A stretch of DNA of 64,000 bases from Conus ventricosus. Taxonomy: Eukaryota > Mollusca > Gastropoda > Neogastropoda > Conidae. The stretch covers positions 54,648,745 through 54,712,744 of the forward strand of contig CM031618.1 in the NCBI GenBank assembly GCA_018398815.1, in the 5' to 3' direction. Below, piece by piece: positions 47,667 through 60,607 of this stretch. Positions within the stretch are counted from its first letter, which is position 1, and every line of letters starts with the position of its first letter. A program made the position numbers and the translations under genes. The notes under the pieces are model-generated. The model did not search any database and had not been told where the DNA came from. It was given only the letters and a program-made list of their open reading frames with translations.

Positions 47667-50099
47667 GAACACCAACTGATATTCATCCAAGACTGGCATA
47701 GTCTGTTGATCTTGATCAAGGAGAACACACAGTAGAACAGAAACAATTACAAAAAACATCCGTTTGATTATGAAAGGAAATATATGGATGTATGGAAATT
47801 TTTAATGAGGCAAGGAACAGTAAGGAGTATATAACAAACGAGAAGGGTAACAGTTGCATCCGTGATGAGACAATTACACTGCCATAACTCCAAATGAATT
47901 CTGCTTATGGCACCAGTTTTGGCTAGCACAAATTTTGACACAAACACACAATACAGAAGAAGACGTTCCCATGAAAGGTTGCTCCAAGCTTCCTGTTACA
48001 CAATGTATCCGATACATGCACACTGTAACGACTGAAGAAATACACACAAACTGATATTTATTCAAGACAAGCATAGTCTTTTGATGTGTCGGTCAAATCA
48101 AGGGTTCCTGTAATGTTTTTATCTAACATCTATTTTCAAGACTGCCATAGCTTTTTGAACAGAGGTTTCCTGTATTTTGCAAGTGTGTGTTTTGTTTCGA
48201 CACTGTTCAACATACCACAGGCTGTGCCAGTCTTGAGTAAATGTTAATTTGTATTCATTTAATTCTTCAGCAGTTGCTGTCTATATGTTTTAGGTGTGGG
48301 GGGTATTTAGGCAAGCTTGGAATATTATTTGAGGGTGGTGGTGAGGGGGTTGGTGGGGGATGTCTATTTTGTTGGTTGTGCTTTGCGTCAGCTAATGTGC
48401 CAGGCAGATTGTGCGTGAGCAATATTCGTTTGGGGTTGTGAGGATGTCATTGTTTCATCATGTGAGTAAGAATTATGTTCTTTGTTATTTACCTTTTAAT
48501 GTTTTCCAAAACAACTTGTTTCAGAGTTGAGACAACCCTTTAGAGAACTGATGAAACCAGTTGGAAATAACGGACTTAATGTGCAGGGGAATTCATGAGG
48601 CTTGATTTGTAAAGGCTTTGACCGCGCTACACATGGTGGCTTTGGTACAACTTTCACACTTACAGTATCACTCGCTTTGACTTTAAATACAAATTTACGA
48701 AAACACTTCTATTCTGGGTATCCCGAACCAGAGACATATTGAGATTTGTTTATGTCTCTGCTCACACTGACACACATGTATGCTCATGTGCATGCTTGTG
48801 ATGAAAAAGTGTATTGCTTCAGAAGATGTGAATCAGGGGAAACAAAACAAACAAACAAGAAACCAAACCCAAACAAACAACAACAACAACAAAAGCCAAC
48901 TTTGGCAAACCTTTTCATTGTTTCAGAAATGGGGAAATGTTTGTGTATTGTAGGGCATCCCTTAATGTCCCAAACGAACAACTTCAGTAGCAGAAAAAAA
49001 AAAGGCCACCGTAGCCAAAAAGTAACACTACAAGAACACGGAATTAATCAACTTTAAGCTTATGGGAAAATACACATTGACTTTGTGCATATTTTTGGCT
49101 TCAAAGTTTCTACTGTTGTTAATGTTACTTCAACCCATCTTCTCCCACCACCACCCCCTCCTCCCTTTTCCCCTCTCCCCTCTCTCCCATCCTGCTCTCA
49201 CCTCACACATTCCCTTTCCGGTTCCATTCCGCAAGTGTCGTTGTTCCCAGGAGACCACGCTTCCTGTTGATTGAAGTGCAGTAAGGGATCTCTGGCGGTC
49301 TGTTGTTTTTTATATTGTTTGTCCGGCCAGAGGAAGTCAAATCCGTCAGTGTGTTGTGTCTGTTTTGCGACTTTCTTCCCCCCTCCAATGGTTTAGTGGT
49401 TCAGTGACTTTACTGTTGCCTTTGTGCATATTTTTGTTTATCTGTCGAGTGCGGTGTGGACTGTTCATTGTAAGTTTGGGTCTAGTCTTTAATATCACAA
49501 CTCTCCAGTACTAACTTGATTAACCATGGATGTTTATGCTTGTGTGTGTTTGAATAAGTGCAGATGTATTTAGTGTTAGTATGCCAAAATGTGCGTTCAT
49601 GTTGATTGCTTGTGTATTCAGTTCTGCACAAGAGGGTTACGGAATGAATTTCAAAATGGACTGTTTCTTGTTGTCGACTGCATGTGTGTGCGTGTGTGTG
49701 TGTATGTGTGTGTGTGTGTGTGCACAAGAGGGGTAAAATTTCAAAAGTGTACTGTTTCTATGAGGACATGAATGTTTGCTATTCTTTTTGCTATGAAAGT
49801 GTTCGATACAAAGAGACGTTACTTTCACTACTGCTTCTATGATCTGCTCCTAACTGAAGTGCCCTTTGTTGACCGCTGTCTCACTGGAACTGTGGTGAGT
49901 GTTTGTGCGTCCGTTCAGCTATCATGACTTTAAACTATTTTTTATTGATGTGTTGTCTTGGCAACTTGGAGTAGGAAAACGGTCAATACTTTTTCATCAT
50001 CTTTCATGAAAAGCGTCGTCAAACTTACCAGCATTGCTGCCAAGTGATGGCTACCAACAACTGTGCTGGTAAGTGAGTTTGTTTTGTTTACACGTAGTC
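47667..50099 (+). other. Intergenic, no gene seen
   Basis: Contains a short GT repeat (49685-49722), A-rich AACAA repeats near 48840-48895 and a C/T-rich stretch at 49140-49210. The open frames show no known domain. Confidence 0.5.
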
Positions 50100-50360
50100 T
50101 GAAAGGCTGGTTAATACTCTTCGATTCTTGAAAACAAAAAAAATAAGCTGTTTGGACAAAAAGAGAAGTCAGGATCTTTCTGTTCATACGAATACTCGTT
50201 GACAATTGAAAACAGAAAACAAAAAAATACCAAACGGACAGAAATAGAGGTCGTGATTTTTCTATTCATTCTAATACTCTTAGACTATTAAAAACGAGAA
50301 ACAAAAACAAAACAAAAATGACAAAAATAGAAGTCGTGATCTTTCTGTTCATACTAATTA
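50100..50360 (+). repeat. Diverged ~85-bp tandem units
   Basis: GTC(A/G)-GATCTTTCTGTTCATAC or a close variant recurs at ~50168, ~50252 and ~50335, each followed by AATACTC/TAATTA and A-rich spacer (GAAAACAAAAA). Confidence 0.7.
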
Positions 50361-50410
50361 ACAGCCAGCAGTGACGCCACATGTGGAGGCCTTTCCAGCC
50401 CTCTGCCCTG

Positions 50411-50560
50411 GCAGAGACGTGGACCTGACAAGCTAGCATGTCGTCCATCCCAGCAGGGAAGTGGGGCCTCAACAGGGGGCAGAGGGCAGAGACGTGGACC
50501 TGACAAGCTAGCATGTCGTCCATCCCAGCAGGGAAGTGGGGCCTCAACAGGGGGCAGAGG
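50411..50560 (+). repeat. Perfect 75-bp tandem duplication
   Basis: GCAGAGACGTGGACCTGACA begins copies at 50411 and 50486. They appear identical throughout, so the duplication is recent. The unit is a multiple of three and stays open on both strands, but no protein is recognised. Confidence 0.95.
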
Positions 50561-51023
50561 GCGCCAGAGCCCACAAGTCTGGAGCATGGCTGCCAACGCT
50601 CCCAACCTAAGTCTGAAATTTTACCTGATTTAAAAATCATTTCTGAAAACCTGAAGTTTGTGGGAAAAAATGCAGAATTTTTAACATTTTGTTTTTGAAA
50701 AAAATGTGGGGTTTGTGGCATTTAGAAAAGAAAAAAAGAAGAGATGATACATTATTGCAGAATATAGACCCATATGATGTTGCGTGGATGTTGGCGATTG
50801 AGTGGAAAATGCATTTTCTTTTTAAACCCTGCATTTGTTGATTGAAATGTAAAAGGGTTAGAAATGCTTTCAGTCAAAATCCGAACCAACCAATTTTCAG
50901 CGCACTCCAACCCGAAGGTTGGCATCCATGCAGGCGGTCATTAAACCTGGATTGGATGAAGGCACTAATGAAGACCATAGTTTCGGTCAAACTTCCAGAT
51001 TGAAATCACGATGAAGACACTAA
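50561..51023 (+). other. Intergenic, no feature seen
   Basis: AT-rich, no recognisable coding or repeat. Confidence 0.5.
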
Positions 51024-51522
51024 CAGGGTTCATACTGACTTCTAAACAAAAAAAATTCGAGGATGTTGAATAGACTTTTCAAAGGCTTTCAAAATTTGAT
51101 TTAATTTGCAGGAAAAACAAGTGTATTTAGGCTGCGTCAGTCACTTCAGCAAAATCAGGTCAGTAACAGACCATAGGGACATAGACACTTGTGGTAGATA
51201 CAAAATGAACGGAAATTTTGTTGATACTTAAAGTCAGTTCTCTTAACACTTACCAGTTTTCTGTAAAACAGCATAATTTTCTATCCAAAGTGCGAACCGC
51301 TCTGGCAAAATTTTTCAAGCACTTTGAAGCATTCTGGAGTACTTATAAACACTTAAAAGTCCAGATTTCAAGGATTTTTTAAGTTCTTGAAAAGAGGTCC
51401 TCATAATTCAAGGACTTTTTAAGTTCTTGACAAGAGGTCCTGATAATTCAAGGACTTTTTAAGTTCTTGACAAGAGGTCCTGATAATTCAAGGACCTTTT
51501 AGGGAATTAATAGGACCCCCTG
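51024..51522 (+). mobile_element. Possible small hAT-type MITE
   Basis: Begins CAGGGTTCATAC and ends GTAGGACC-like text (AGGACCCCCTG). Inside, four ~50-bp units of TTTTTAAGTTCTTGACAAGAGGTCCT (51370-51500) resemble the subterminal words of the element at 45980-47666. No target duplication is visible, so the borders are weak. Confidence 0.35.
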
Positions 51523-51654
51523 ACAGAGGAAGCTACATCTTTCACAAGGGTCGGAAAAAGGGGCACCACAAAGCAGTGTTGTGCTTTGTATATTTTGTAG
51601 TCAGCAGGTGGTTTGTAGAAAAAAGAAGTATGCATTGCACTCCACTCTAAAACA

Positions 51655-51804
<150 letters not shown>

Positions 51805-52439
51805 CTTGCACTACCACAATATAAGCGCTGTACTTTGGTTCATATTTTTCATTTATGACGTTTGGAGGTCGGATTGTGTTAAGTGGAATTTTTACAAACA
51901 AAACAACTACAACAAAAAAGGCACACTTGCGACTGTTCTTGATCGGACGACTAGCTCGGCTTTTGTATAAACTATTTATGAAAGGAAAGTAGGAGGAAGA
52001 GGTAAAAAGTAGTTTAGGAAAAGTAGTATGAAGTGGTTTGAAAAGTAGAATGAAAAATAGGATGAAATAGGAGAAAGTAGGAAAAAGTGTGGAAAACTTG
52101 GAAAAAGGAAGGCAAATATGTCGGCTGTCAACTTCTCAGCTGCTTTCTTCTTTTCGTTTCTCGCAGCTAATTTTTTTTTCTTCAGCTGATATTAATTTTC
52201 TTTTAGCAGCTGGAAATTTTTAAAACGCCACCCCCGTTCTCTGGCACCCCCGCCCTCCCCCTTCCAATAAATGATATGAAATCTGAATGAAGGCTTGTTG
52301 GAAAATATATTTCAAAGCAGCAAATCTGTTAATTTACGAAGTGAAATAGGTGATCAAGATCACTCGCTGCCTGTTATTTTCCATCACCTTCTGTTGCATC
52401 CTCCGCTCTTCCCCAATGCGATTGAAAATTTTCATCTTC
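51805..52439 (+). other. Intergenic, A/G-rich patch
   Basis: A degenerate AAAGTAGGA-type repeat at 51985-52105. No coding recognised. Confidence 0.5.
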
Positions 52440-52729
52440 TTAACCCTTTCGCTGCCTAGGAATTAAGTTTTTTTTTCCCCAAAAAACCCCCCGAGTATAT
52501 ATTTGCAAAAAATTCTGACTTTCTCACTGACGAAAACAAGATTACCAACTATCAATAGAATCTAGACTTCACCTCTCTGAAAATATCCTCCGTTTTGTAA
52601 GCAGTATTGATATAAAACGAGGAATATTCAGGACTTCCCCATGACGAGTATGCTCAAAGGCCATGGCAGCGAAGAATACATGCCCTTGCCGTTGAGTTAT
52701 CTCGTCAAGTTAGGCACCGAATGGGTTAA
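52440..52729 (+). mobile_element. TTAA-flanked MITE, piggyBac-type
   Basis: TTAACCCTTTCGCTGCC at the left (52440) and, on the other strand, TTAACCCATTCGGTGCC at the right (52713-52729). The two 17-mers match at 15 positions and include the TTAA. TTAA targets with CCC-type ends are the hallmark of piggyBac derivatives. The 282-bp body has no ORF. An internal near copy of the end (CCATGGCAGCGAAGAA) lies at 52663. Confidence 0.75.
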
Positions 52730-52944
52730 TTTTCAGGAAGTTGGTATGCTGGAAGGGAAAAGGGAAGAAACTGTCAGAAAAGGAAGGAACAAAGAAAGGG
52801 AGGACACTGTGAGAAAAGAGAAGAAACAGTTGAAGAGAGGAAACGGTGGGAAAGACAAAAATGTAGCCCTGGCTGAGGATGGTTCTGTATTTCAGTACAC
52901 AGAGACTAAGAAATTGAAATGACTCATCGACATTAGAGGCTCAT

Positions 52945-53150
52945 GTTGCAAAGTGAGATGACTGCAGGCGGAAATCTAAACAAATCTGAAATAAATGTTA
53001 GTGAACCGCGCAAAAAACAACAAAAAACGTGGACAAACGAATCACAAGACAAAACATCAGGCATTTCGACCTCTGAGATCTTCTTCAGGCAAGATACAAA
53101 ACAATTATTACAATGAAAATGAACGAGCAATCACTTTAGAGGCTCTTGTT
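52945..53150 (+). repeat. Dispersed repeat, copy 2
   Basis: Partner of 44576-44800 with the same block order and direction. Here an extra A-rich spacer (AAAAAACAACAAAAAACGTG) separates the blocks. Confidence 0.7.
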
Positions 53151-54749
53151 TAAAAAAAAAAGAAGTGTTTAACACTACTCACAAGTTAGGTACAGTTATT
53201 ATCATTATTTCCATTTGATAGCAGCTGTGAGTGACTTGAGGGAAAGGGATTGGGGGAAGGGGGGGGGGGGGGGGGGACCAGTTAATCTTTTCAAGAGAAT
53301 TGTAGTACATGTGGTCGGTCATGCAACTTGTATATCAGGGTAGCTAACCCAATAACCAGAAAGGTAAGTTTAACTTCATACAGTAATCCTTTCTTTTTTT
53401 TTTTAAATATGTAAAAAGAGTGTCCAAGTGTATGGACATTTGTAATTTGCTATTTAGTTTCAGCAGAACTGACTGACATCGATAATAGCTCTTTTTATGT
53501 GTTTTGTTGTTGTGTAAAACAAAAACATCTATGAACAGTTTAAGAAAAAACAACAACAACAAAACTATGAATAATGATTTATCATTTAGCTTCTGAGTCA
53601 AATTGTACAGAAGAAATACGTATTAATAAGTATTTAAAATAAGTAAATATTCATGTAAAACAGATATAAATATTGGCTTAAAGCACATTGGCATTTCATA
53701 TTCGCCATTTGCAACCTGCTTTGTTTCATCTGAATTAACAATCATATTCATCATAAATGCTTTTCTTGATGCAGTAGCTTAACAATTCTTTTCCTTCGCC
53801 ATTTTCATGTTGCTTGTGTGATTTTGTCTCTGGATAGTGATGTGTACTGGGGGGGCCATGTTTCCCAGATGCGATTTGTGATTTTCGTACAGTGCAAATC
53901 ATTCAATTAAAAAAAAAAAGTTCTGAAATCAAGACTGTGATCTTTTGTTTTCCATGTGTGAATATTTATATTGACGTCTGAATGCCATTGATACATGGAT
54001 TTACCAGTATTTTGGGTAGAATTGAATGGTCTGGTTGATTCCAGCGGTGTACCATTTCTATACTTTTTTTTACAAATAAGTTTGCTCATTGTAGATATTC
54101 CCTATTCCTTTTCACAAGTAATATTCCCAACATAGATATTCCCAAACTCCATTTACCAGTTTCTGCTGAGAAGGCTCAAGTGAAGAAAATCTTGACAGAT
54201 TTCAAATAACACAGATATCGAACTTTGATCAGAAATACGCTTATAAGTTGGATATTTTATTTTCTCAACGTTTATAAAAGAAAAATTCTTCAAAATCCAA
54301 CCTGATTAAAAGAAGCCAAATTTGCCACAGAACATGAACATCCGTAGAAAAACTGTTGACACTATCCAGTAATTGTGATTTTTATACATTTCTTTCCTGT
54401 GATCTGTTTTAAAAACCAATTAAGAAACTAAAATACTAATGGGGGATCGTACACTTTTGCCTTGCAACCATTATCCTTCCTCTCAATAATTGTGATTGGC
54501 ATGCGACACGCATCATCCTTGATCATCCATGTGCTGTGATGTGTCTCTTGTGTACGCATCACAGGAGCCGTGCTGACATGTCTGCTACTCAACAGACGGC
54601 TTTTGGAAGCGAGTGTGAGGGGTTGGTTTATTCTTTGAAGTATGGAATGTAAAGACTTGAGTACATCTGTCATGAGATGCAGTGTTTGTACCAGATTGAT
54701 GGAATGCTGTTTCAGGTGGAATATTTGGACATAGAGGCCAGGATGCAAC
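53151..54749 (+). other. Intergenic, no gene seen
   Basis: AT-rich. A G run of 22 lies at 53256-53277. No recognisable coding. Confidence 0.5.
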
Positions 54750-55700
54750 CAACCTAAGATGAAAAGTATGGACCTGATTGACCAGTGTGTCCATTCCCTG
54801 AAGATGGAGTATGGCTGCCTTAATGGCGGGATAAAAAATGCTCATGCACACAAAACTCCACTCCCTTTGTTGGGTAGACGGGATTATTAATACTTGCCTG
54901 TCCATATAGGGAGTGTCCGCAGGAGAATCAGCCTGGGTACGCAGAAGAAAAAGGAGAAGACCAGTGTGTCCTTACTGATTGGAATTTGTGGTTGAAACGT
55001 ATGGACCTGATTACCTGGATGTGACTGAAGATGGAACTTATGGAGCCGACTGATTGGATGCAACTTGAGATCAAAAGAGTGGACCCCATTGCGTGGGTGT
55101 GAATAACATGGAAAGTGTGGACTTGATTGAATCGACTTAAAATAGTGTGAAGCTGTTTGGATGTAACTTGAGATGGAAAGCATGGAGCTAATTGATTGGA
55201 TGTGACTGAATAGTTTGGAGCAGATTGATTGGATGTGACTTGGAATAGTTTGGAGCTAATTGATCGGATGTGACTTGGAATAGTTTGGAGTGGATTGATT
55301 GGATGTGACTTTGAATAGTTTGGAGCGGATTGATTGGATGTGACTTGGAATAGTTTGGAGCGGATTGTTTGGATATGACTTTGAATAGTTTGGAGCTAAT
55401 TGATTGGATGTGACTTGGAACAGTTTGGAGCCGATTGATTGGATGCGACTCGAGATGGAAAGTGTGGAGCGTATTGATTGGATGTGACTTGAGATTGAAA
55501 GTGTGGAGCATATTGATTGGATGTGACTTGAAGTGTGGAGCTGATTGATTGGATGTGACTTGAAGTGTTTAGCATATTGATTGCTTGTGACTTGAAGTGT
55601 GGAGCTGATGGATTGCATGTGATTTGAAGTGTGGAGCCGATTGATTGCATGCGACTTGACTTTGAAAGTGTACAGCTGGTTCGGACTGACTGAATGTGGA
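54750..55700 (+). repeat. Degenerate minisatellite, 35-bp unit with 32- and 39-bp variants
   Basis: The unit ATTGATTGGATGTGACTTGG plus AATAGTTTGGAGCGG repeats from ~55190 to ~55690. Upstream (54750-55190) the units are longer and much more diverged (TATGGACCTGATT...GAAGATGGA). Homogeneity is highest at 55215-55430, with decay toward the edges. Antisense open frames (SHPINSLQTIQ) follow from the repeat and are not genes. Confidence 0.93.
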
Positions 55701-56951
55701 CTTTAGTTGGGGCATGTTGAGGGGATTGGTAGGGTGCGACATCAGATGGAAAGTATGGGCCCGACTGCATGTGTCAAAGGGTTAGCTGCCCCATTATTGT
55801 GCCCTGAATTTGTGCCAGTGGTCCTGTGTAAATCCAATCCAATCAACACAGGTCCATACCTTGCATCAACACACCATCAACGTTGTCAACTCCGCCACAC
55901 AGATGTATATTCAAAGTTGTTTATTCTCACAATTTCATGATGAAAAAGAGATGAACTGAACTGGGTAATCCAAAAAAAAAAAAAAAAAAAAAAAAAAGTA
56001 CAAAATTTACTAGTTTACAGTACATGATATTGGTTTTATTTCACATGCACAGTGACACCATTTTTTTTTCTTTATACAATCAAAATAACATTAACAAGAA
56101 ACATATACAGCTTTGGGTGGAAGTGGGGACAAAAAAAAAAGTGTGGGAAAGTGGAGGGGGAGGAAAAAAAACAAATCAAGCAAAAAAAAAAAAAAAAAAA
56201 TTTGTTCACACTTGCTGAATTCAAATGAAAGACTGTCCCAAAACAGAAGATTCATAAATCACTCACAGCTTCACAGATATGGGTACAACAGGTATCAACG
56301 AATGTTGGGCTAGGAAAGCTAAATGCGAAAATCAATGCAATACACTTCCTGCATGCAGATATTCATGTTTATTATTCTACATCTCTTCAATGAGCCCCAA
56401 CACTCTCTGCTTAATCCATCCCACCCCACCCCCTGAATTACCTATTCTTACCTGTTCTGAACTTTTACTGTTTTCTTCCCATCATGAAGGGCTGCTGGGA
56501 AACTACTCAGAAGTTGCTCTTTTCTGACTGATCAAATACTGTGCACTCCTTTCATCGATTTTTCATTTTTTATTTCTCCCTCAGGGTTTTTTTTGGGGGT
56601 TTAATTTTGTTTAGTTTTTCTTTCTTTTTTTATTTCCTAAGGTATTTCACTTTATTTTTAGTAATGCCAACTGGGGGTCTTAAGAACTGTCACCACATGT
56701 GAGCGAACAGTTCCAAATCACAAAACCATCCAGAAAACTACATAACGCACACAAACTCATGACATAACAACCAGTCCATTGATATCCTCATGGCAGACAA
56801 GGGCAGTAACCAATGCCATCACCAAGAAGCCCCGACAGTCGGCGATGGATGCCTACATTGCACCCTACACGGCAGGAGGACCGAGATCTCCAATGGCAAC
56901 CTACGGGACAAGAACCAATCAGAACACCATCAACCAAGACGTGAAGAAATG
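55701..56951 (+). other. Intergenic up to the hAT element
   Basis: A-runs at 55971-55997, 56131-56141 and 56183-56200; no gene seen. Confidence 0.5.
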
Positions 56952-59859
56952 CAGACCTGTGCACCCCCCGTATTTCTCCGTATTTAGTACGGATTTAAGC
57001 TGGGGATACGGAAATACTGATAGTGCGCTCAAAATACGGATTTACTCGCCACCGAAATACGGTATCGGCTGCTACGATCTCCGCCGCAAAAATTGACAGT
57101 TTTGCACAGTCACCTTAGCGGTAAAACTAAGGGACATAATCAGGCGCGGAGAATGCAATTCCGTTGTCAGGTGAACGAAAGTTTTTTGCGAAGTCGTTGG
57201 TCTCGCCTGCCGTTAGATGATAATAATATCATACGAGCAGACTATACATTGAGGGCAAACGAAGTTATCTTGTGTACATTTACATTGGCAATGTCACTCG
57301 ACTTTGTCATGAAATGCGCAACTGCGGCCTTGCTCCGTATCTCGTACCGCGTGCGTTCAAACATGGCGGATGACGAAGCGTCTACAAGTGTTGGTGGAGA
57401 TTGTTGCTGCGGCAAACGGCGTAGAGATGACAGTTCACCGGCAGTCTGTGGTTCGGGGGGGAAAAAAAAGAGTTCAGCTGTTCAAGCCAGCGTATGCAAA
57501 AACTTTCCCGTCTGTCAAAGCATCGTCGAAAGGCGAAGAGTATGCCTACTGCACTGTGTGCGGGAAAGACTTTTCGATAGCTCACGCTGGCGCCAATGAC
57601 ATTTCAAGACATGTTGCCTCGGACAAACATGAACAGATTTTAAAGGCAAAAAGCGCAAGTAATATTAGCAGCTTCTTCTCTTTCTCTAAACCTACGAGTA
57701 ATGACACTTCTTTGGCAGTCACTCGAGCCGAAGTGATGATGGTGGAAATGATCGCACATCACAACTTGCCACTGGCTGCAGCGGACACGTTGTGTCGTGG
57801 GTTTAAGATGATGTTTCCTGATAGTTGCATCGCGGCAGATATGCGTTGTGGCCGTAAGAAAGCCACATGTTTGGTGAAAGCACTAGCCAGCGAAAGACAG
57901 AACATTTTGTCTGAGAGAATGCAGACAGCTGCATTCACGTTGTCAACAGACGGCAGCAGTGACGAAAAGAGTAAACAGTATCCCCTCGTAATAAGGTCTG
58001 TTGACCAGGATACGGGACTGGTACATTCAGAACTGTTTTCCCTTCCTGTCTGCAACGTCCGCAGTACTGGCAAAAACATCTTTGATTTGTTGGATAAGGA
58101 ACTAAGTGCTCGTGACCTAAAGTGGGATAACTGCTTGGCTCTAGGCAGTGACAACGCCAATGTTATGACAGGGGAACACAAAGGTGTCTTTCATTATGTC
58201 AAGGAAAAACACCCCAGTGTCTTCTTGTCAGGCTGTCTGCATTTGGTGAATATTGCAGCTGAGAAAGGCGCTCAGTGTTTGCCAGACGTAGCAGAGATCT
58301 TGCAAGACATTCATAATTACTTCAGAATGAGTGAGAAAAGACAGGAGTTCAAGCAAATGCAAGAGCCGTTTGACATAGAGAGCGTGAAGATGCTGAAGCA
58401 CACTCCAACGAGGTGGCTCAGTATTGGAAGATGTCTTGAAAGACTTCTTTTGAACTGGGATGCTCTGAAGGCATTCTTCAAGGCTGAAAAGGAAGCCATG
58501 AGAAACAGCCATCAGGCAGCAAGTCTGCAATCAAAGCCACTTCATCAAGCAGCAAATCTGCAAGCAAGAATGCTACATCAGGCAGCAAGTGTGGTCAGAG
58601 TCAGTCTGTAGGGAGAAGCCAGTCTGAAGAACAAAAGAAACCAGATACTGAGGAGAATGAATGCCAAGACAAAACTTATGCACAAAAGAAGGTTGACAGC
58701 ATCCTTGTCTTCTTGAAATCCCCAACCAACAAGCTCTACATGCTGTTTCTAAACTACACTGTAAAGATGTATGATCCTGTTCTTGTTGGACTTCAGTCTG
58801 AGGCCCCAAAAGTGCATGTGCTGAGAAAGACACTAATCAAACTGATCAAAAGTGTGCAAATCCGTTTTCTGAAGCCCTCAGCAATGGCAAGTGGTGCACC
58901 TGAAGATGTGGACTTCAAGAGTACCTACAACTTGAAGGCTGACAAAGACCTCATCATTGGAGAATCAGCAGAGGCCTTCATTGCTGATGCTGACAAGAAT
59001 GCTCTCAGACCTCATCGAGTGAAGCAGTTCTATTGTGATGTCAAGAAATACTTCACTGCAGTGTGCAGCTACCTTGTGGAGAAGCTGCCAGTCAAAGATC
59101 CTCTTCTTCTACATGCAGAAGTTGTTGATGTTGCCAACCAGCAAAGTGCTCAGCGTTCTGACCTAGCATGGTTTGTGGATAGATTTCCTGCTCTGATACC
59201 TCCTGGCAGCAGTAGAGACACTGTGATGGAACAGTTTGCTTCTTATCAGTGCACAGACATATCGGGTTGTATTGCAGACAGGATAGATGAAACCTGGGCA
59301 GCTGTAAGCAAGCTGAAAGATGAAGAAGGTGAGGCCTACATGAAAGAGCTTTCCCTGGCCATGCTGGGTGTTCTGACAGTTCCCCACAGCAATGCACCCT
59401 GTGAAAGGATTTTCTCAACAGTGAGAAAAAAACAGAACTGATCAAAGAGCTTCACTGGGTGATGATACGCTTGAGGCACTGCTCGTTGTGAAGGCACAGC
59501 CTGGGCAGCTGTTTGAACATGAACACCCATCCAAGATGCTACACAAACTCAGGAGTGCTTACTATGAAGCAAATAAGTGACTTGCTGTGAACATAATAGA
59601 CTTGTACCAAAACACATTTTTTTTACAAACTGTTTACTTCTGTTGATTATTTTCGGATGTGTCGGAAGATTCTGCATCGTGATCACCTTGTACTGGGACG
59701 ATTTATGACAAAGGAGTGACTGTGGCAATTCACATGTGTTTCTTTTTCACTTTGTTTTATATGTGTCTTGGAAACATTCAGAATACTGAAAGCTCACCCA
59801 AAATACTGAAAATCATTTGCTTGGATACTGGGGTGTCTTGCTGGGGGTGCACAGGTCTG
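56952..59859 (+). mobile_element. Near-complete hAT DNA transposon with 17-bp inverted repeats
   Basis: The left end CAGACCTGTGCACCCCC (56952-56968) is an exact complement of the right end at 59843-59859. The flanks carry AGAAATG on both sides (56945-56951 and 59860-59866), a 7-bp duplication; hAT normally makes 8. The left subterminal region repeats ATACGG/CCGTAT words at least five times (56969-57065). The right repeats AATACTG (59770-59815). The length, 2.9 kb, is right for an autonomous hAT, and one transposase fills the middle. Confidence 0.92.
57363..59580 (+). CDS. hAT transposase with BED zinc finger (three frame breaks)
   Basis: Cut-and-paste transposase acting in the nucleus on its own inverted repeats. 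ATG at 57363 reads MADDEASTSVGGDCCCGKRR. After a shift in a G/A run (57455-57470), a BED finger follows: YCTVCGKDF...HVASDKH. Then come AHHNLPLAAADTLCRGFKMM, FTLSTDGSSDEKSKQYPL (catalytic Asp region), LALGSDNANVMTGEH (second acidic motif) and GCLHLVNIAAEKG (C/H motif of the hAT insertion). A shift at 58508-58511 leads into a Ser-rich linker, then FLNYTVKMYDPVL and the C-terminal LSLAMLGVLTVPHSNAPCER, IFSTV dimerisation motif. A last shift in an A run (~59425) gives DDTLEALLVVKA and LRSAYYEANK-stop at 59578-59580. Apart from the three one-base breaks the protein looks whole, ~735 residues. Confidence 0.9.
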
Positions 59860-60607
59860 AGAAATGAAACGGGGGATGGACTGGTGGACACACCCAATGT
59901 GAACGAGCTGACAGCGTCACGAGGTAGGCTCTGGACCAGAACCCACACAGAGAAGGGAAGTGTCTGGAGGCCGACAAAGCCCAGCTGAGGACTGGTCAAG
60001 CGCAAAGCAAAGGCTACCAGACGCTCAGAACCAAGCCCATTTGGGGAGGTATGGTGGCGGCCCTATGCTCCTCCAGGAGTCCAAAGGAAGAAGTAATGGA
60101 AGGCAGACAAGACCAGACTCTGCAAAAGGCCCTGGCCATTTCCCCTCAGAAAAAGGTTTTACCAAAATTGAATAAAAAACCAGTTAAACACAACACTACA
60201 GCCAAATGTACAGAAAAACACTGCAGAATGGAGATCTTGCATCTCCACTCTGGATAATGTTGACACTTTCACAACCTAGTCTTCAGATTGCATCAAGAGC
60301 AACAACAACAAAAGCTGGCATGTCAAAAGATTGTCACATGAGGAATAAGTGTCGACACTTTTTGAAATTACGAGAGAAAAAAAAAAAAAAAGGAAGGGGA
60401 GAGGGGTGTGGGTTGTTGGTCACATGGGATGGGGATGTGTGTGACTGTGTAAGGAAAATATTCTGATGAGCATCAATACGATCGCCATGAGACTTTTTAC
60501 TGGTTGTCTTTTATGACAATCACGATTTGCATGTTGTGGAAACGTCAACCTTACTCTGCCATTCCCGGAATGTCCCGGTTGTGTGCTGTCAAAGAAGATT
60601 GGCATGC
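59860..60607 (+). other. Intergenic, right flank of hAT
   Basis: Contains an A run at 60378-60392; no gene seen. Confidence 0.5.

Noticed and set aside
54428..55770. Antisense frames with SHPIN-type repeats
   Set aside because: Produced by the 35-bp minisatellite; unit-length variants break them.
56790..56987. Exon of a host gene cut by the hAT element
   Set aside because: An open frame runs into the left inverted repeat, but joining it to the right flank gives no recognisable protein.
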